DNA of 64,000 bases from Anaerocolumna jejuensis DSM 15929 (GTDB taxonomy: Bacteria > Bacillota > Clostridia > Lachnospirales > Lachnospiraceae). The stretch spans positions 360,412 to 424,411 of the forward strand of contig NZ_FRAC01000007.1 in NCBI RefSeq assembly GCF_900142215.1, written 5' to 3'. Both the position numbers and the translations under genes were made by a program. Below are positions 52,597 to 61,497 of this stretch, in pieces (the stretch's first letter is position 1; each line of letters begins with the position of its first letter). The notes under the pieces are model-generated. The model ran no database searches. It saw only the letters and a program-made list of their open reading frames with translations, and was not told the DNA's origin.

Positions 52597-54210
52597 ATGA
52601 ATGGAATAACAAACGATTACACCAATAAAGTTGATGAAAGGCCAAGTGATGAGTATGAGAAGTTTTTGGAAGCACTGAAAGATCACTTTAATATTCTTTC
52701 CAAAAAAGAAAATGTTAAATTATTTACAACAAATGCCACAAATCTATATGATATATTTCTGGATAACCTTCCAGAAGAGGCAAGAAAAAATTATACCTGT
52801 AGAGCGTGTAAGAATTTTGTAGAACGGTTTGGAGGATTAGTTTTTATAAAAGAAAATGGGGATGTTGAATCAGCTATCTGGGGAAAAGTTCCACTATTTT
52901 TTACGCCTTCTGTTAATGTTATTATTGATAAGATACTCAATTCCAGGGTCACCGGAGTGTTTATTTCTGATAATGAAATATTAGGTAAACCAATAACAGG
53001 AGTATGGCAGCACATTTCAGTTCAATTACCTTCGCATATGGTATCTACTTCGAGACTTAGAAATCAATCTCAGTTAATGGCTGAAAAGGCTGAGGACTAT
53101 AATATATTAATTAGTGCAATTAACAAATACCCTGTGGAAGCAGTAAACCAGGCTATAACTCTATTAAAGACTGATTCTTTATATCGTTCTGAAAAGTGTT
53201 TAGGTGTTGCAGAATGGTTTAAAGATATACATAATAAAATTTCCTGTATCAATGACAGTAGAAAAAAGAATAATGTACTTTGGCTTGCTGTTGCTATGGC
53301 TCCAACAGGATTTTGTCATATAAGTAGCAACATGATAGGAACCTTACTAGACGATATAGTAGATGGATTACCATTTGAAAGTGTTAGTAAAAGATTTGCT
53401 GAGAAGATGAGTCCTTTACAATAACAAAGACCACAAGCTAGACCAACAGTCGGAAATATTATGCAAGCAGAAAAAATCATAGAGAAATTAGGAATTGAAA
53501 AATCTCTACATCGAAGATTTGCAGAATTGGAAGAATTAAATCTATTGTGGAAGCAGGTCAAAAGACAAGAATTAAAAGATACCACGCAAGGTGTATTCTC
53601 TCATTTAATTACTAAACCTAAAGTAAAAAAAGGTATGGACATACCTACTGTTACAATCACTTGGGAGAAATTTTATAGAACAGTACTACCCTTAGCTAAA
53701 GATATCGAATACTTAGTAACTTCAGGGAAAAAGAATTATTCTGCAATTTTAACAGCTGAATTCGATGATGCTCCGCCAATTATTCAATGGGACACCAATG
53801 AACGTAGGAATCCTTTTTCTCATTATGTATACATTGGCGGATCAAGTTATAGTGTATGGAATTTAAATATAGGATATTGTAAAGTAACAGGGATATGCTA
53901 TCAACCTTCGATGTGGTATGGGAATTTTGAGCACCATGGTAAATCTGTGCATTTTATACTGAATGGAGCAAAGGATACAAATTATAAGCATGGTGGTAGT
54001 GGCAATGCTTTATTCCCAGAGGATTTAAAATCAGAATTACGTGAGATTAGGTCTACAATTGAAGCATATTCTAAAGAAGAAGACATTTGTGGATATAGTG
54101 ATTCTTCTGCTTGTGGTATAAGACTTCAAAGTGGAAGTGAATGGAATGAAATATTCAAAGTGACAACTGATATTGGAACTGTATTATATAAAATAGATAG
54201 GTGGGATTAA
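52597..54210 (+). pseudogene. Large island protein split by an in-frame stop codon
   Basis: From ATG 52597 (AAGGAG upstream) one frame runs 276 codons to TAA at 53422-53424, then continues without shift to 54210 (total about 537 codons). The halves belong together: the first ends KMSPLQ and the second continues QRPQARPTVGNIMQAEKI, a continuous helical linker, and the same two-part arrangement with YxRP at this joint is what I remember from phage/island proteins of this type. The N-terminal half has a CxxC pair in TCRACKNFVERFGG and a KPITGVWQHISV motif; the C-terminal half has APPIIQWDTNERRNPFSHYV and PSMWYGNFEHHGKSVHFILNGAKDT (listed here in parts). Function unknown. A single-base change (TAT or TAC to TAA) would explain it; sequencing error or readthrough is possible. 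Confidence 0.7.
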
Positions 54211-54247
54211 CCTTTTAGTATATAGGTTTAATATTTCTGAGTATTTT

Positions 54248-54345
54248 GGAGATAGAATCGATTCCACTCAGCTTCATACTAAGGGTCTTGTGTATACAAG
54301 ACCTTTTTTTGTTGTATTTCGCGTTGTTTAAACTCTTTAAATTCA
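54248..54345 (+). other. Right end of the ssrA island: degenerate copy of the ssrA 3' end
   Basis: Matches 51262-51360 in order: TCGATTCC and CTCAGCTTCATACTAA (as CTCAGCTCCATACTAA in ssrA), a short terminator-like hairpin GGTCTTG/CAAGACC with a T-run, TGTTGTATTTCGCGTTG, and CTTTAAATTCAT. The start no longer folds as a T-arm. It lies about 3 kb from the ssrA end and marks the limit of the first integrated unit; more island DNA continues past it. Confidence 0.7.
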
Positions 54346-54398
54346 TCCATAAGGCCATCAGAAAAATATGAAGTTCCATGAGGGTATAGCTCTTCTAA
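54274..54398 (-). pseudogene. Second truncated gene tail, homologous to the one beside ssrA
   Basis: Minus-strand frame LEELYPHGTSYFSDGLMDEF then KEFKQREIQQKKGLVYTRPLV to a stop at 54274-54276, inside the att-like repeat. It resembles the tail at 51303-51495 (pattern FKE-x-Q-x-E-x-Q-x-K) and sits at the same place relative to its ssrA-like end. The body of the gene is gone. Confidence 0.45.
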
Positions 54399-54611
54399 TT
54401 ATTTTGCAGAAATAGTAAATATATGGTAATATGAATTATAAGAGACTGGTTTGAAACATTATAACCTTTGTAGTATCTGGATTCGGATTAGCAATAAAAT
54501 GTATTTTTACACAATTTAAAGCTTAAGTTAAGAATTAGACGGAAAAGGAACTGTAACAAGATTATATGTGGAACTTAAAGACCTATCCACAAGAAAAGGA
54601 GAGTATTAAAT

Positions 54612-54872
54612 ATGGAAATCTTAACACAGTATGTAGTATTACTAGTAATGGCAATTTGCCTGGCAGTAGGCTATATCATTAAACATAGCCTTGACTTCAT
54701 CCCCAATAAATACATACCTCTAATTATGGGGATATTGGGGGTTATTTTAAACGTTTGGATCAGTGGATGGGAGTTCACACCAGAAATTCTCTTAGGAGGA
54801 TTAGCGAGTGGATTAGCCAGCACAGGAGCTTTTGAAGCTGTTAGGAATCTTACAAAGAAAGAAGGTGAATAA
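54612..54872 (+). CDS. Phage-type holin, 86 aa
   Basis: Small membrane protein with two hydrophobic helices (LTQYVVLLVMAICLAVGYII and IPLIMGILGVILNVWISG) and the family-like end ILLGGLASGLASTGAFEAVR, characteristic of phage r1t/LC3-type holins. Such proteins make pores for release of lysins. GGAGAG lies before ATG 54612. No intact endolysin follows; the next 230 bases hold only a short frame with stops (QEAINKVNSYYNTC). It is a phage relic in the second part of the island. Confidence 0.8.
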   Translation: MEILTQYVVLLVMAICLAVGYIIKHSLDFIPNKYIPLIMGILGVILNVWISGWEFTPEILLGGLASGLASTGAFEAVRNLTKKEGE

Positions 54873-55070
54873 ATATGCTTCCAATAGAGCAGTAGTGGAT
54901 CCAGGAGGCTATAAATAAGGTAAACAGCTACTATAATACATGTAAAGAGCAGGATGATTCTAAGAATTGAACAGCCATTCTATTATATTTAGAATAGTAT
55001 TATATGTATAGGTTACATATTGATGTTGGCAGGTATGAAAAAGATAAAAAATTGCTTAACTAAAAATTTA

Positions 55071-55100
55071 ATTAAAAAACCCGGAGTAAATCTCCGGGTT
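55071..55100 (-). terminator. Terminator of the zinc-ribbon membrane gene
   Basis: AACCCGGAG (55078-55086) with CTCCGGGTT (55092-55100); on the minus strand the stem is followed by TTTTTTAATT. It lies 6 bp beyond the stop of the gene at 55106. Confidence 0.85.
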
Positions 55101-55105
55101 GTCAA

Positions 55106-55819
55106 TTAATCAAATAGTGAACTATATGATATTTTTACACCATTAAATTTTTTAGTCTTGCTATCCATGTCATAAATCCAAAAGTCATAGACTCCGCAAT
55201 TCCTACATCTATACGCTGTATTGATATCTTTTATAACAGTGTCAGAATACTTTTTTAAACCAAACATCTTAAGTATATCGTCTTTGTCATTATAATTATA
55301 TGTATTATCAATACTTATTCTTTGAAGGTGTTTGTTATTAAATGAATATTCATATTTACCCTTATCATAAGACAAAGTTCTTATAGGATATTTCATATCA
55401 TTTGCCTTATAATTCCATTTATCAATATTTTCCGGTTTTCCAAGTATTTTAATTAGCTCTTTTTCAGTTACAGTTCTTTTATTATTAACAATAAACCTGC
55501 TGGCATCAAAAACTACTTTAACAGGCTTAACGCTGGATGCAGGTTTTGTGTCTGAGTTGCTTGTTACATTTACTAGAACTGTTATTAGTACTGTTACTAA
55601 TAACAAGAAAAACAGAAAACCTCTAAATCCAGACCATTTATTTTTATTGAATGGCTTTTGATTTATGCGAACTTTTTGTGTTTGCTGAATACGTTGTGAA
55701 GGCTCTTTGTGTTCAGTTCTTACATACTCTACTTCACTATCAGCTTCTATGAGTACAGGTGTACCGCAAGCTGGACAAAATTTTCCTTCAAATTCTTTTC
55801 CACAATTTCTACAAAACAT
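55106..55819 (-). CDS. Zinc-ribbon membrane protein, 237 aa
   Basis: Begins with a zinc ribbon (FCRNCGKEFEGKFCPACG), then a basic linker, one transmembrane helix (GFLFFLLLVTVLITVLVNV at about 87-105) and an extracellular beta-rich domain with YRCRNCGVYDFWIYD near the end. Such zinc-ribbon plus membrane proteins are common, poorly studied Firmicute genes that may sense the cell surface. ATG 55819 has GGGAGAAAAGG on the minus strand. It is 18 bp downstream of a zinc-ribbon gene on the same strand and probably cotranscribed. Confidence 0.8.
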   Translation of the reverse strand: MFCRNCGKEFEGKFCPACGTPVLIEADSEVEYVRTEHKEPSQRIQQTQKVRINQKPFNKNKWSGFRGFLFFLLLVTVLITVLVNVTSNSDTKPASSVKPVKVVFDASRFIVNNKRTVTEKELIKILGKPENIDKWNYKANDMKYPIRTLSYDKGKYEYSFNNKHLQRISIDNTYNYNDKDDILKMFGLKKYSDTVIKDINTAYRCRNCGVYDFWIYDMDSKTKKFNGVKISYSSLFD

Positions 55820-55837
55820 TTTCCTTTTCTCCCTGAA

Positions 55838-56308
55838 TCAGATTTTAAATTGTTTTCCGCAACTTAAGCATGTTACTGTAACCTTTTTCGCACCAATATT
55901 ACCGGCCACTAACCCCAATGGGCCAAATGCCCATGCACCTACTACAGCTTTGCCGATTCCAAATCCTTTTTTATTTCCTGACAAGGAAGTGGAACCACAA
56001 CGAGGGCATTTAGGCATAGATGCATATTGTTTTTGCTGCAATTGTAGTTGTTCCTGCTGAGCTTTTAAAGACATAGCCTGAATTTGAAGTTGGGCTTTCT
56101 GGAAGGCTAAATCTGTATCCGAAGATTTAACAGCGGTACTGGATACAGGAGAACCACAATTTACACAAAATTTGTCATCGGCACGTATTTGGCTGCCACA
56201 AGAAGTGCATCTACAACTATTAGAGTATGTTTCAGTGAGTTTTTTTCCACAATTTACACAGAATCTGCTGTCATCTGGTATATCTTTAGAACAATAAGGG
56301 CATATCAT
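55838..56308 (-). CDS. Double zinc-ribbon protein with a Gly-rich C-terminal segment, 156 aa
   Basis: Start at ATG 56308 with AGGAGGGG 5 nt upstream; the frame is open upstream without a ribosome site. Two N-terminal zinc ribbons (CPYCSKDIPDDSRFCVNCG and CTSCGSQIRADDKFCVNCG), a Gln-rich helix (about 85-105), a third ribbon (CPRCGSTSLSG with CLSCGKQF) and a Gly-zipper-like GFGIGKAVVGAWAFGPLGLV. This arrangement is found in small zinc-ribbon proteins encoded near phage-type genes. Function unknown. Confidence 0.85.
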   Translation of the reverse strand: MICPYCSKDIPDDSRFCVNCGKKLTETYSNSCRCTSCGSQIRADDKFCVNCGSPVSSTAVKSSDTDLAFQKAQLQIQAMSLKAQQEQLQLQQKQYASMPKCPRCGSTSLSGNKKGFGIGKAVVGAWAFGPLGLVAGNIGAKKVTVTCLSCGKQFKI

Positions 56309-57056
56309 TTTACCCCTCCTATGTAATATATTGTATTTATTATGGGACAAAGTACCTATTTTGTCAATAAAAAACACAAACATAGTAAACAGGGTTTTCC
56401 TCTCTGTAGATTATTATAAAATAACATTAATAGACCCTGAGATTCTTTCAAGTATGATTTTTCTACCATTTATTAATCTATGAATTTTACTTTTTATATT
56501 TAAATTCATAGATTTATTATGTTTTGATTGAAAATATAGTTAACAAGGCTTGGTATCGTAGTCATGGGAATGTTGCCGAGTAACCTATCATCAATGACCA
56601 AATTCATTATACCATTATGTATAAAGTTTACTTGTAAATTTACTGAACTAATTTTATAATATTGCATAAGAAACCTATGCATTAATGGGATGAGCTTAAA
56701 AATAAATATAATTTGTATTATGTTTTACCATGTAATGATTATTTAAGCTATTAAATAAATACATCTTAAGGTCTATATAAAAAGTTTCTAAGCTCAAATT
56801 ACCTGGGTAGGGTAGACGCATTCAATTAGTTATTGTAGGGGGGATTCCACTCTGTTACATCAATTAGCCTATACTTGTAAGAGCTTATATATAGTATTGA
56901 GCAGCATGTTGAGCCAGCATAGATACTGATGCTGTGAAGTGGTATTAATTATATATTAGATATACTATCATAAACACGGAGAAAGCAAGATACCCTATAT
57001 GGAAGGTACCAGGCAATCCTGCTACAAATACATACTGTAAGGTAAGGAGATGTTCA
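56309..57056. other. AT-rich intergenic DNA, no gene seen
   Basis: About 750 bases at lower GC than the rest, with no frame that has a ribosome site. A fragment GATTCCACTC at 56843-56852 matches the ssrA-type island ends for 10 nt, but the flanks do not, so I do not call it a third end. Confidence 0.6.
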
Positions 57057-57815
57057 ATGGAAATCATTACTGTGACAAAGGACAATTTAGAGAAAGAGCA
57101 TATCTGCTGCGCGATTTCAAATAACAACGACTGCCAGGTTTCTGCAAAAAAATCCTGGCTGGCGGAAAGATTTGACGATGGACTTGTATTCAAAAAAGGT
57201 GATGTAAGAGGTAAATGCTTTATTGAGTATATTCCTGCTGAAAAAGCGTGGGCACCGATTATAGCGGAGGGCTATATGTATATAGATTGCTTTTGGGTAT
57301 CGGGACAATTTAAGGGACAGGGCAATTCGAATCTGCTGTTGGAGGAATGTATCAGGGATAGCAAGGAAAAAGGCAAAAAAGGACTTGTAGTTTTGTCGTC
57401 AAAGAAGAAAATGCCCTATCTGTCGGACCCAAAGTATTTAAAATATAAAGGCTTTGAATTGGCTGATAAGGCAGAACCATTTTACGAGCTTTTGTATTTG
57501 CCTTTTGAAAAGGGAGCAACCAGGCCTTGCTTTAAAGATAATGCGAAATCCCCCAAAATTGATGAACAAGGTTTCGTACTATATTATGCGTATCAATGCC
57601 CCTATACAGCAAAATATGTGCCTTTAATTGAAGCTGTTGCTAGTGAAAAGGGCGTTCCATTAAAAACAGTCCGCTTTGAAACGACGGAACAAGCCCAGAA
57701 TGCTCCTGCTCCATTTACTTCTTATGGCTTGTTTTTTAATGGCGAATACGTAACAAACGAAATTCTAACGGAAAAGAAATTCGAGAAAATTATTGAAGAA
57801 AAATTTCAGAAATAG
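57057..57815 (+). CDS. GNAT acetyltransferase with C-terminal YoaP-like domain, 252 aa
   Basis: Two parts: an N-terminal GNAT domain (about 1-150) with the CoA loop FWVSGQFKGQGNSNLLLEEC (pattern QFKGQGNS) and a C-terminal thioredoxin-like YoaP region with FVLYYAYQCPYTAKYVP and TSYGLFFNGEYVTNEIL. This matches Bacillus YoaP-type proteins, whose substrate is not known to me. AAGGAGATG overlaps the ribosome site before ATG 57057. It is followed by a clear terminator and marks the end of the accessory stretch. Confidence 0.85.
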   Translation: MEIITVTKDNLEKEHICCAISNNNDCQVSAKKSWLAERFDDGLVFKKGDVRGKCFIEYIPAEKAWAPIIAEGYMYIDCFWVSGQFKGQGNSNLLLEECIRDSKEKGKKGLVVLSSKKKMPYLSDPKYLKYKGFELADKAEPFYELLYLPFEKGATRPCFKDNAKSPKIDEQGFVLYYAYQCPYTAKYVPLIEAVASEKGVPLKTVRFETTEQAQNAPAPFTSYGLFFNGEYVTNEILTEKKFEKIIEEKFQK

Positions 57816-57854
57816 CAGGGGCATTTAAAACAACAAAATGTTTAAATCTGTATT

Positions 57855-57895
57855 AAAACTGGCAGGCCATTATATATGACCTGCCAGTTTTTTAT
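57855..57895 (+). terminator. YoaP-like gene terminator
   Basis: AAAACTGGCAGG (57855-57866) with CCTGCCAGTTTT (57880-57891) and a T-run. The rest of the 412-base gap (57896-58189) is AT-rich with nothing I can name. Confidence 0.9.
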
Positions 57896-58189
57896 CAATG
57901 GCATATACAATGCCCTCTTTCCTGTACAATCAAAAATTTTGGAACAGGAATACTTCTAAGGAATAAGTTGTCTGCCATTTACCAAATTTGAAGCTCATAT
58001 TCGAAGAATCTCTCCTGAATAAGACCTGCTTTCTACAATAATTCCAATAAAGCATATAAACAGCAAGCGAAAATTGTGTAAATATTATGCGAATAAAAGA
58101 TTCATCTTTCTGAAAATGAAAAAATATATAAAAAACAAAAAAAATACTAATAAATCTAAGAAATTATTACAACTTCAGTTGTATTTCAT

Positions 58190-58198
58190 TGCTATAAT
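58190..58198 (+). promoter_or_regulatory. Extended -10 promoter of the ABC importer
   Basis: TGC-TATAAT at 58190-58198 is an extended -10; the -35 is not clear (CAACTT at 17 bp). An A-rich leader and AAAGGAGGA lead to ATG 58228. Control probably comes from the YesM/YesN pair downstream. Confidence 0.45.
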
Positions 58199-58227
58199 AA
58201 AAGTATCAAAAAAAGGAGGAAAGTGTT

Positions 58228-59607
58228 ATGAAAAAAAGGTTTTTAAGCCTTGCAATGAGTATGCTCCTGATTGCAGGTATGGCTGCCGGCTGCAGTTCAA
58301 AACCGGCGGACAGTGGCACGGCTGTAACAGATACTCCCCAGGCAACAAGTGCTCCGGCAGATACCCAGGGAGCAGCAGAGGGGACAGAGGGGACAATTGA
58401 CGGAAAGGGTACTTCCTTAACTGTTTTATGCCATTCCAGCTGGAGGACGGAGGAAGCGAATAAGGTTTTTGATTATGTAGCGGATAAATATAATGTAAAA
58501 TTTGAATTTGAGGAGGTGCCGGAGGGCGGCAGCGGTGAAGAGTTTATTTATGCAAAGGTTCAGTCCGGTGAGGTGCCGGATATCCTCTGGTTCCAGGGGG
58601 CCCAGGTAAGTGTGCTGAACATGGGAGAAGATTCCTTTGCAGAATTATCCGGTGACTGGACAAAGGATTACAGTGATATCATCCTGGAATCTCCGAAGCA
58701 GACCGTTAACGGCAAGCTCCTTTGTGCACCCTTTGGAGATGTAACGACCTTCGGCATGTGCTACAATAAGAAAGTTTTTACTGATAACAATGTGGCAATT
58801 CCCCAGACCTGGGATGAGCTGATGGCAGCCTGTGAAATCTTTAAGAAAGCCGGAGTTACACCAATCTTTACATCCGGTGCCGCAGGAAATGAGTGGACGC
58901 TTCAAATCTTTTCCATTGACTCACGTGCAAAAATGCTTCTGAAGGAGCAGGGGATTTTTGATAAGCTGAACAATCACAGTGCTAAATGGGCCGATGATGA
59001 GTATTCTAACTGGATGCTTTCAGAATTCAAAGGCTTGTTTGATAAGGGATATACCCAAGATACCTTCCTGTCAGACACCTATGAGGATGCCCAGCAGGCT
59101 CTGCTAACCGGCAGCTGTGCCATGTATCCCCAGGCTACCTGGGTTTACTCGGAGCTGGCAAAAGTTGCTGAGTCCAAGGACGAGCTGGACAATATTGGTA
59201 TGTTCGCAATACCTTCCAAGGATGGCTCCGCAACGGTGGCCTATACGGAAACACCCACGGGCTTTTTAGTTCCGTCGGCGGGCAAGAATGTGGAGCTGGC
59301 AAAACAGATTGCAGGTGCACTTTCTTCCAAGGATGCCATGAGCGTTTATTATCAAAACCATTCCGGTGTTCCGTCCGTCAATGGAATTGATGTTGACCTG
59401 CTGGGTATTCCGAAGGATGCCTATGCTATGATTCAGGCAGGTAAGACACAGTCCCAGCCCTATATGATTTATTCCGTACCGTCCCTTGCAACGGATATTC
59501 AGGCCATGCTGGCAGGTGACAAAACACCGAAGCAGGTATTAGAGGGGACAGACAATGATTGGGATACGTATGCAAAGGATAATAAAAATGCGGATTGGGG
59601 TTATTAA
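58228..59607 (+). CDS. Extracellular solute-binding lipoprotein, carbohydrate ABC importer
   Basis: Substrate-binding protein of family 1 (MalE/MsmE-like). 459 aa: signal peptide with lipobox AAGC (Cys at about 22), then a low-complexity Thr/Ala/Gly linker (about 25-50) and the two-lobed binding fold with VPDILWFQGAQVS, NKVFDYVADKYNVKFEFEEV and YNKKVFTDNNVAIPQTWDEL. The sugar cannot be predicted. AAAGGAGG precedes ATG 58228. Two permeases follow; no ATPase is encoded, as in systems that share MsmK-type ATPases. Confidence 0.92.
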   Translation: MKKRFLSLAMSMLLIAGMAAGCSSKPADSGTAVTDTPQATSAPADTQGAAEGTEGTIDGKGTSLTVLCHSSWRTEEANKVFDYVADKYNVKFEFEEVPEGGSGEEFIYAKVQSGEVPDILWFQGAQVSVLNMGEDSFAELSGDWTKDYSDIILESPKQTVNGKLLCAPFGDVTTFGMCYNKKVFTDNNVAIPQTWDELMAACEIFKKAGVTPIFTSGAAGNEWTLQIFSIDSRAKMLLKEQGIFDKLNNHSAKWADDEYSNWMLSEFKGLFDKGYTQDTFLSDTYEDAQQALLTGSCAMYPQATWVYSELAKVAESKDELDNIGMFAIPSKDGSATVAYTETPTGFLVPSAGKNVELAKQIAGALSSKDAMSVYYQNHSGVPSVNGIDVDLLGIPKDAYAMIQAGKTQSQPYMIYSVPSLATDIQAMLAGDKTPKQVLEGTDNDWDTYAKDNKNADWGY

Positions 59608-59752
59608 GAAATCCCATAGCCGGGTTAGCTTGCTATAAAAATACATATAGGTGCTTTTGCAGTTTGGATGGAGGGCCGGCATTACTATTTGCCGGCACCT
59701 CTTTCTGAGCAAGGAAGCATCCGGGACTGCGGAGCCCTGTAAACGGAAAGGA

Positions 59753-60625
59753 ATGAGACAGATCAGAAATAAACAATACCCTTACTATTTTATTATCCCG
59801 GGCATTACGGTATTTCTTTTATTTTTTATCCTCCCCTTTTTCATAGGATTTCGATATTCCTTTACGAATTGGGATTTTAAAAAAGCAGATTTTGTAGGCT
59901 TAGAAAATTATATCAATATATTAAAAAAAGAGAATATGAATATTGCCTTTAAAAATACGTTTCTGTTTACAATCGTGACCACAATGGGGAAGGTAATTAT
60001 CGGCCTGGTTCTGGCGGTATTTTTAAACAGGACTATGAGGGCTACCAAGTATTTAAGGACGGTTTTCTATATGCCTGCGGTTATCAACTCCATTGCGGTT
60101 GGTATTGTATTTACTTCCATTTTGCACCCGGGCAAGGGAATTCTGAATAATTTCCTGGGAGCGGTGGGCCTTGGCTTCCTGGAGCAGAAATGGCTGACAG
60201 ACCCGAAAATAGCCATGCTGTCCATCTGTGCAATTGAAATCTGGAAGTGGTCGGGCTATACCATGATGATACTTCTGGCCGGTATGCAGAATATTTCAAA
60301 GGATTATTATGAAGCGGCCACAGTGGATGGGGCCACTGCCTGGGATAGATTTTACCGCATCACCTTTCCGCTGCTGCTTCCCTCTGTCAACAATGTCATT
60401 GTTCTTTCCATTATCGGAGGGCTGAAGGTATTTGATATTGTTGTGGCAACCACCGGCGGAGGACCGGGATATGCCACACAGGTATTTAACACCGTAATTT
60501 ACCGTTCCTACAGCTACCAGATGTATGGGGAAGCTACGGCCGGTACTACGCTGCTTGCGGCAATCATACTAATCATAACCCTGTTCACCTATAGAACCAT
60601 TGCCAGAAAAGAGGTAGAGCTATGA
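59753..60625 (+). CDS. ABC sugar permease, MalF type
   Basis: Membrane subunit with about six helices. 290 aa from ATG 59753; the upstream frame (from 59651) is not family-like. N-terminal YFIIPGITVFLLFFILPFFI and the coupling EAA loop EAATVDGATAWDRFYRITFPLL (in parts EAATVDGATAW and FYRITFPLL) at about 180-200. The end overlaps the next permease by 4 bp (ATGA). It forms a heterodimer with that permease. Confidence 0.93.
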   Translation: MRQIRNKQYPYYFIIPGITVFLLFFILPFFIGFRYSFTNWDFKKADFVGLENYINILKKENMNIAFKNTFLFTIVTTMGKVIIGLVLAVFLNRTMRATKYLRTVFYMPAVINSIAVGIVFTSILHPGKGILNNFLGAVGLGFLEQKWLTDPKIAMLSICAIEIWKWSGYTMMILLAGMQNISKDYYEAATVDGATAWDRFYRITFPLLLPSVNNVIVLSIIGGLKVFDIVVATTGGGPGYATQVFNTVIYRSYSYQMYGEATAGTTLLAAIILIITLFTYRTIARKEVEL

Positions 60626-61482
60626 CAAATAAAAGTTCAAGGGCAGGACACAGAAAAATAAAGGAAAAACTTCTAGAGCTCCTTGGAATTCTGGCAAGTT
60701 TTGTGATATTAATCCCCTTTCTTCTGGTATTGGTGAATTCCATGAAAACCAAGCGTGAGGCAAATCTGCTGCAGCTGAATCTACAGGGTGCCTCCTTCAG
60801 GCAGTTTTTTGAGAATTATTCTACGGTATTTCGGGAAGCACGGATACTATCCAGCTTCTTTAACAGTACGGTCGTAACGGTGGGGGGCTCTGTTCTGGTT
60901 CTTTTGTTTGCCTCTATGGCAGCATTTGTCATCATAAGAAGAAAGACCAGACTTTCCCAATTTTTCAATAATTTTATTATCATGGGTCTGACCCTTCCCC
61001 TTGCCATGGTTCCTATTTATTTTGAGCTATCCAAGTTGAAAATGACTACTGGCAATGCGGCTGTATTTGGTGCTATACTGGTATATGCGGCCAGTACGTT
61101 TCCATTTACCTTTTTTCTGTATACGGGATTTATAAAAGGAATTTCCGGTGAAATAGACGAGGCAGCCATAGTTGATGGCGCCAGTCCTTTAAAAATGTTT
61201 TTCGGTATTATTTTTCCGCTCCTTAAACCGGTTACGGTAACGGCACTGATGAATTGTGTCATGACAATCTGGAATGATTTTGGAATATCCCTTTACTTGC
61301 TGAATAACTCAAAGCGTACGACGGCAGTATTGACAACCTATTTATTTTTGGGGCAGAAGGCATCGGACTGGCATCTGCTGTTTGCCGATGTTGTGATTGT
61401 TGCCTTGCCGGTAGTGGTTATTTATCTGGCAGTTCAGAGACACATAGTTGCAGGGCTTTCCGACGGAGCAGTGAAAGGTTAA
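60622..61482 (+). CDS. ABC sugar permease, MalG type
   Basis: Second membrane subunit, 286 aa, about six helices. It starts at ATG 60622 overlapping the stop of the previous gene, so the two are translationally coupled. The EAA loop is DEAAIVDGASPLKMFFGII followed by FPLLKP, and NDFGISLYLL is another conserved piece. It imports, with the binding protein upstream, an unknown carbohydrate. Confidence 0.93.
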   Translation: MTNKSSRAGHRKIKEKLLELLGILASFVILIPFLLVLVNSMKTKREANLLQLNLQGASFRQFFENYSTVFREARILSSFFNSTVVTVGGSVLVLLFASMAAFVIIRRKTRLSQFFNNFIIMGLTLPLAMVPIYFELSKLKMTTGNAAVFGAILVYAASTFPFTFFLYTGFIKGISGEIDEAAIVDGASPLKMFFGIIFPLLKPVTVTALMNCVMTIWNDFGISLYLLNNSKRTTAVLTTYLFLGQKASDWHLLFADVVIVALPVVVIYLAVQRHIVAGLSDGAVKG

Positions 61483-61497
61483 AATAGGGTATTTTGC

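Noticed and set aside
56843..56852. Third copy of the ssrA-type island end
   Set aside because: Only 10 bases match and the flanks do not align.
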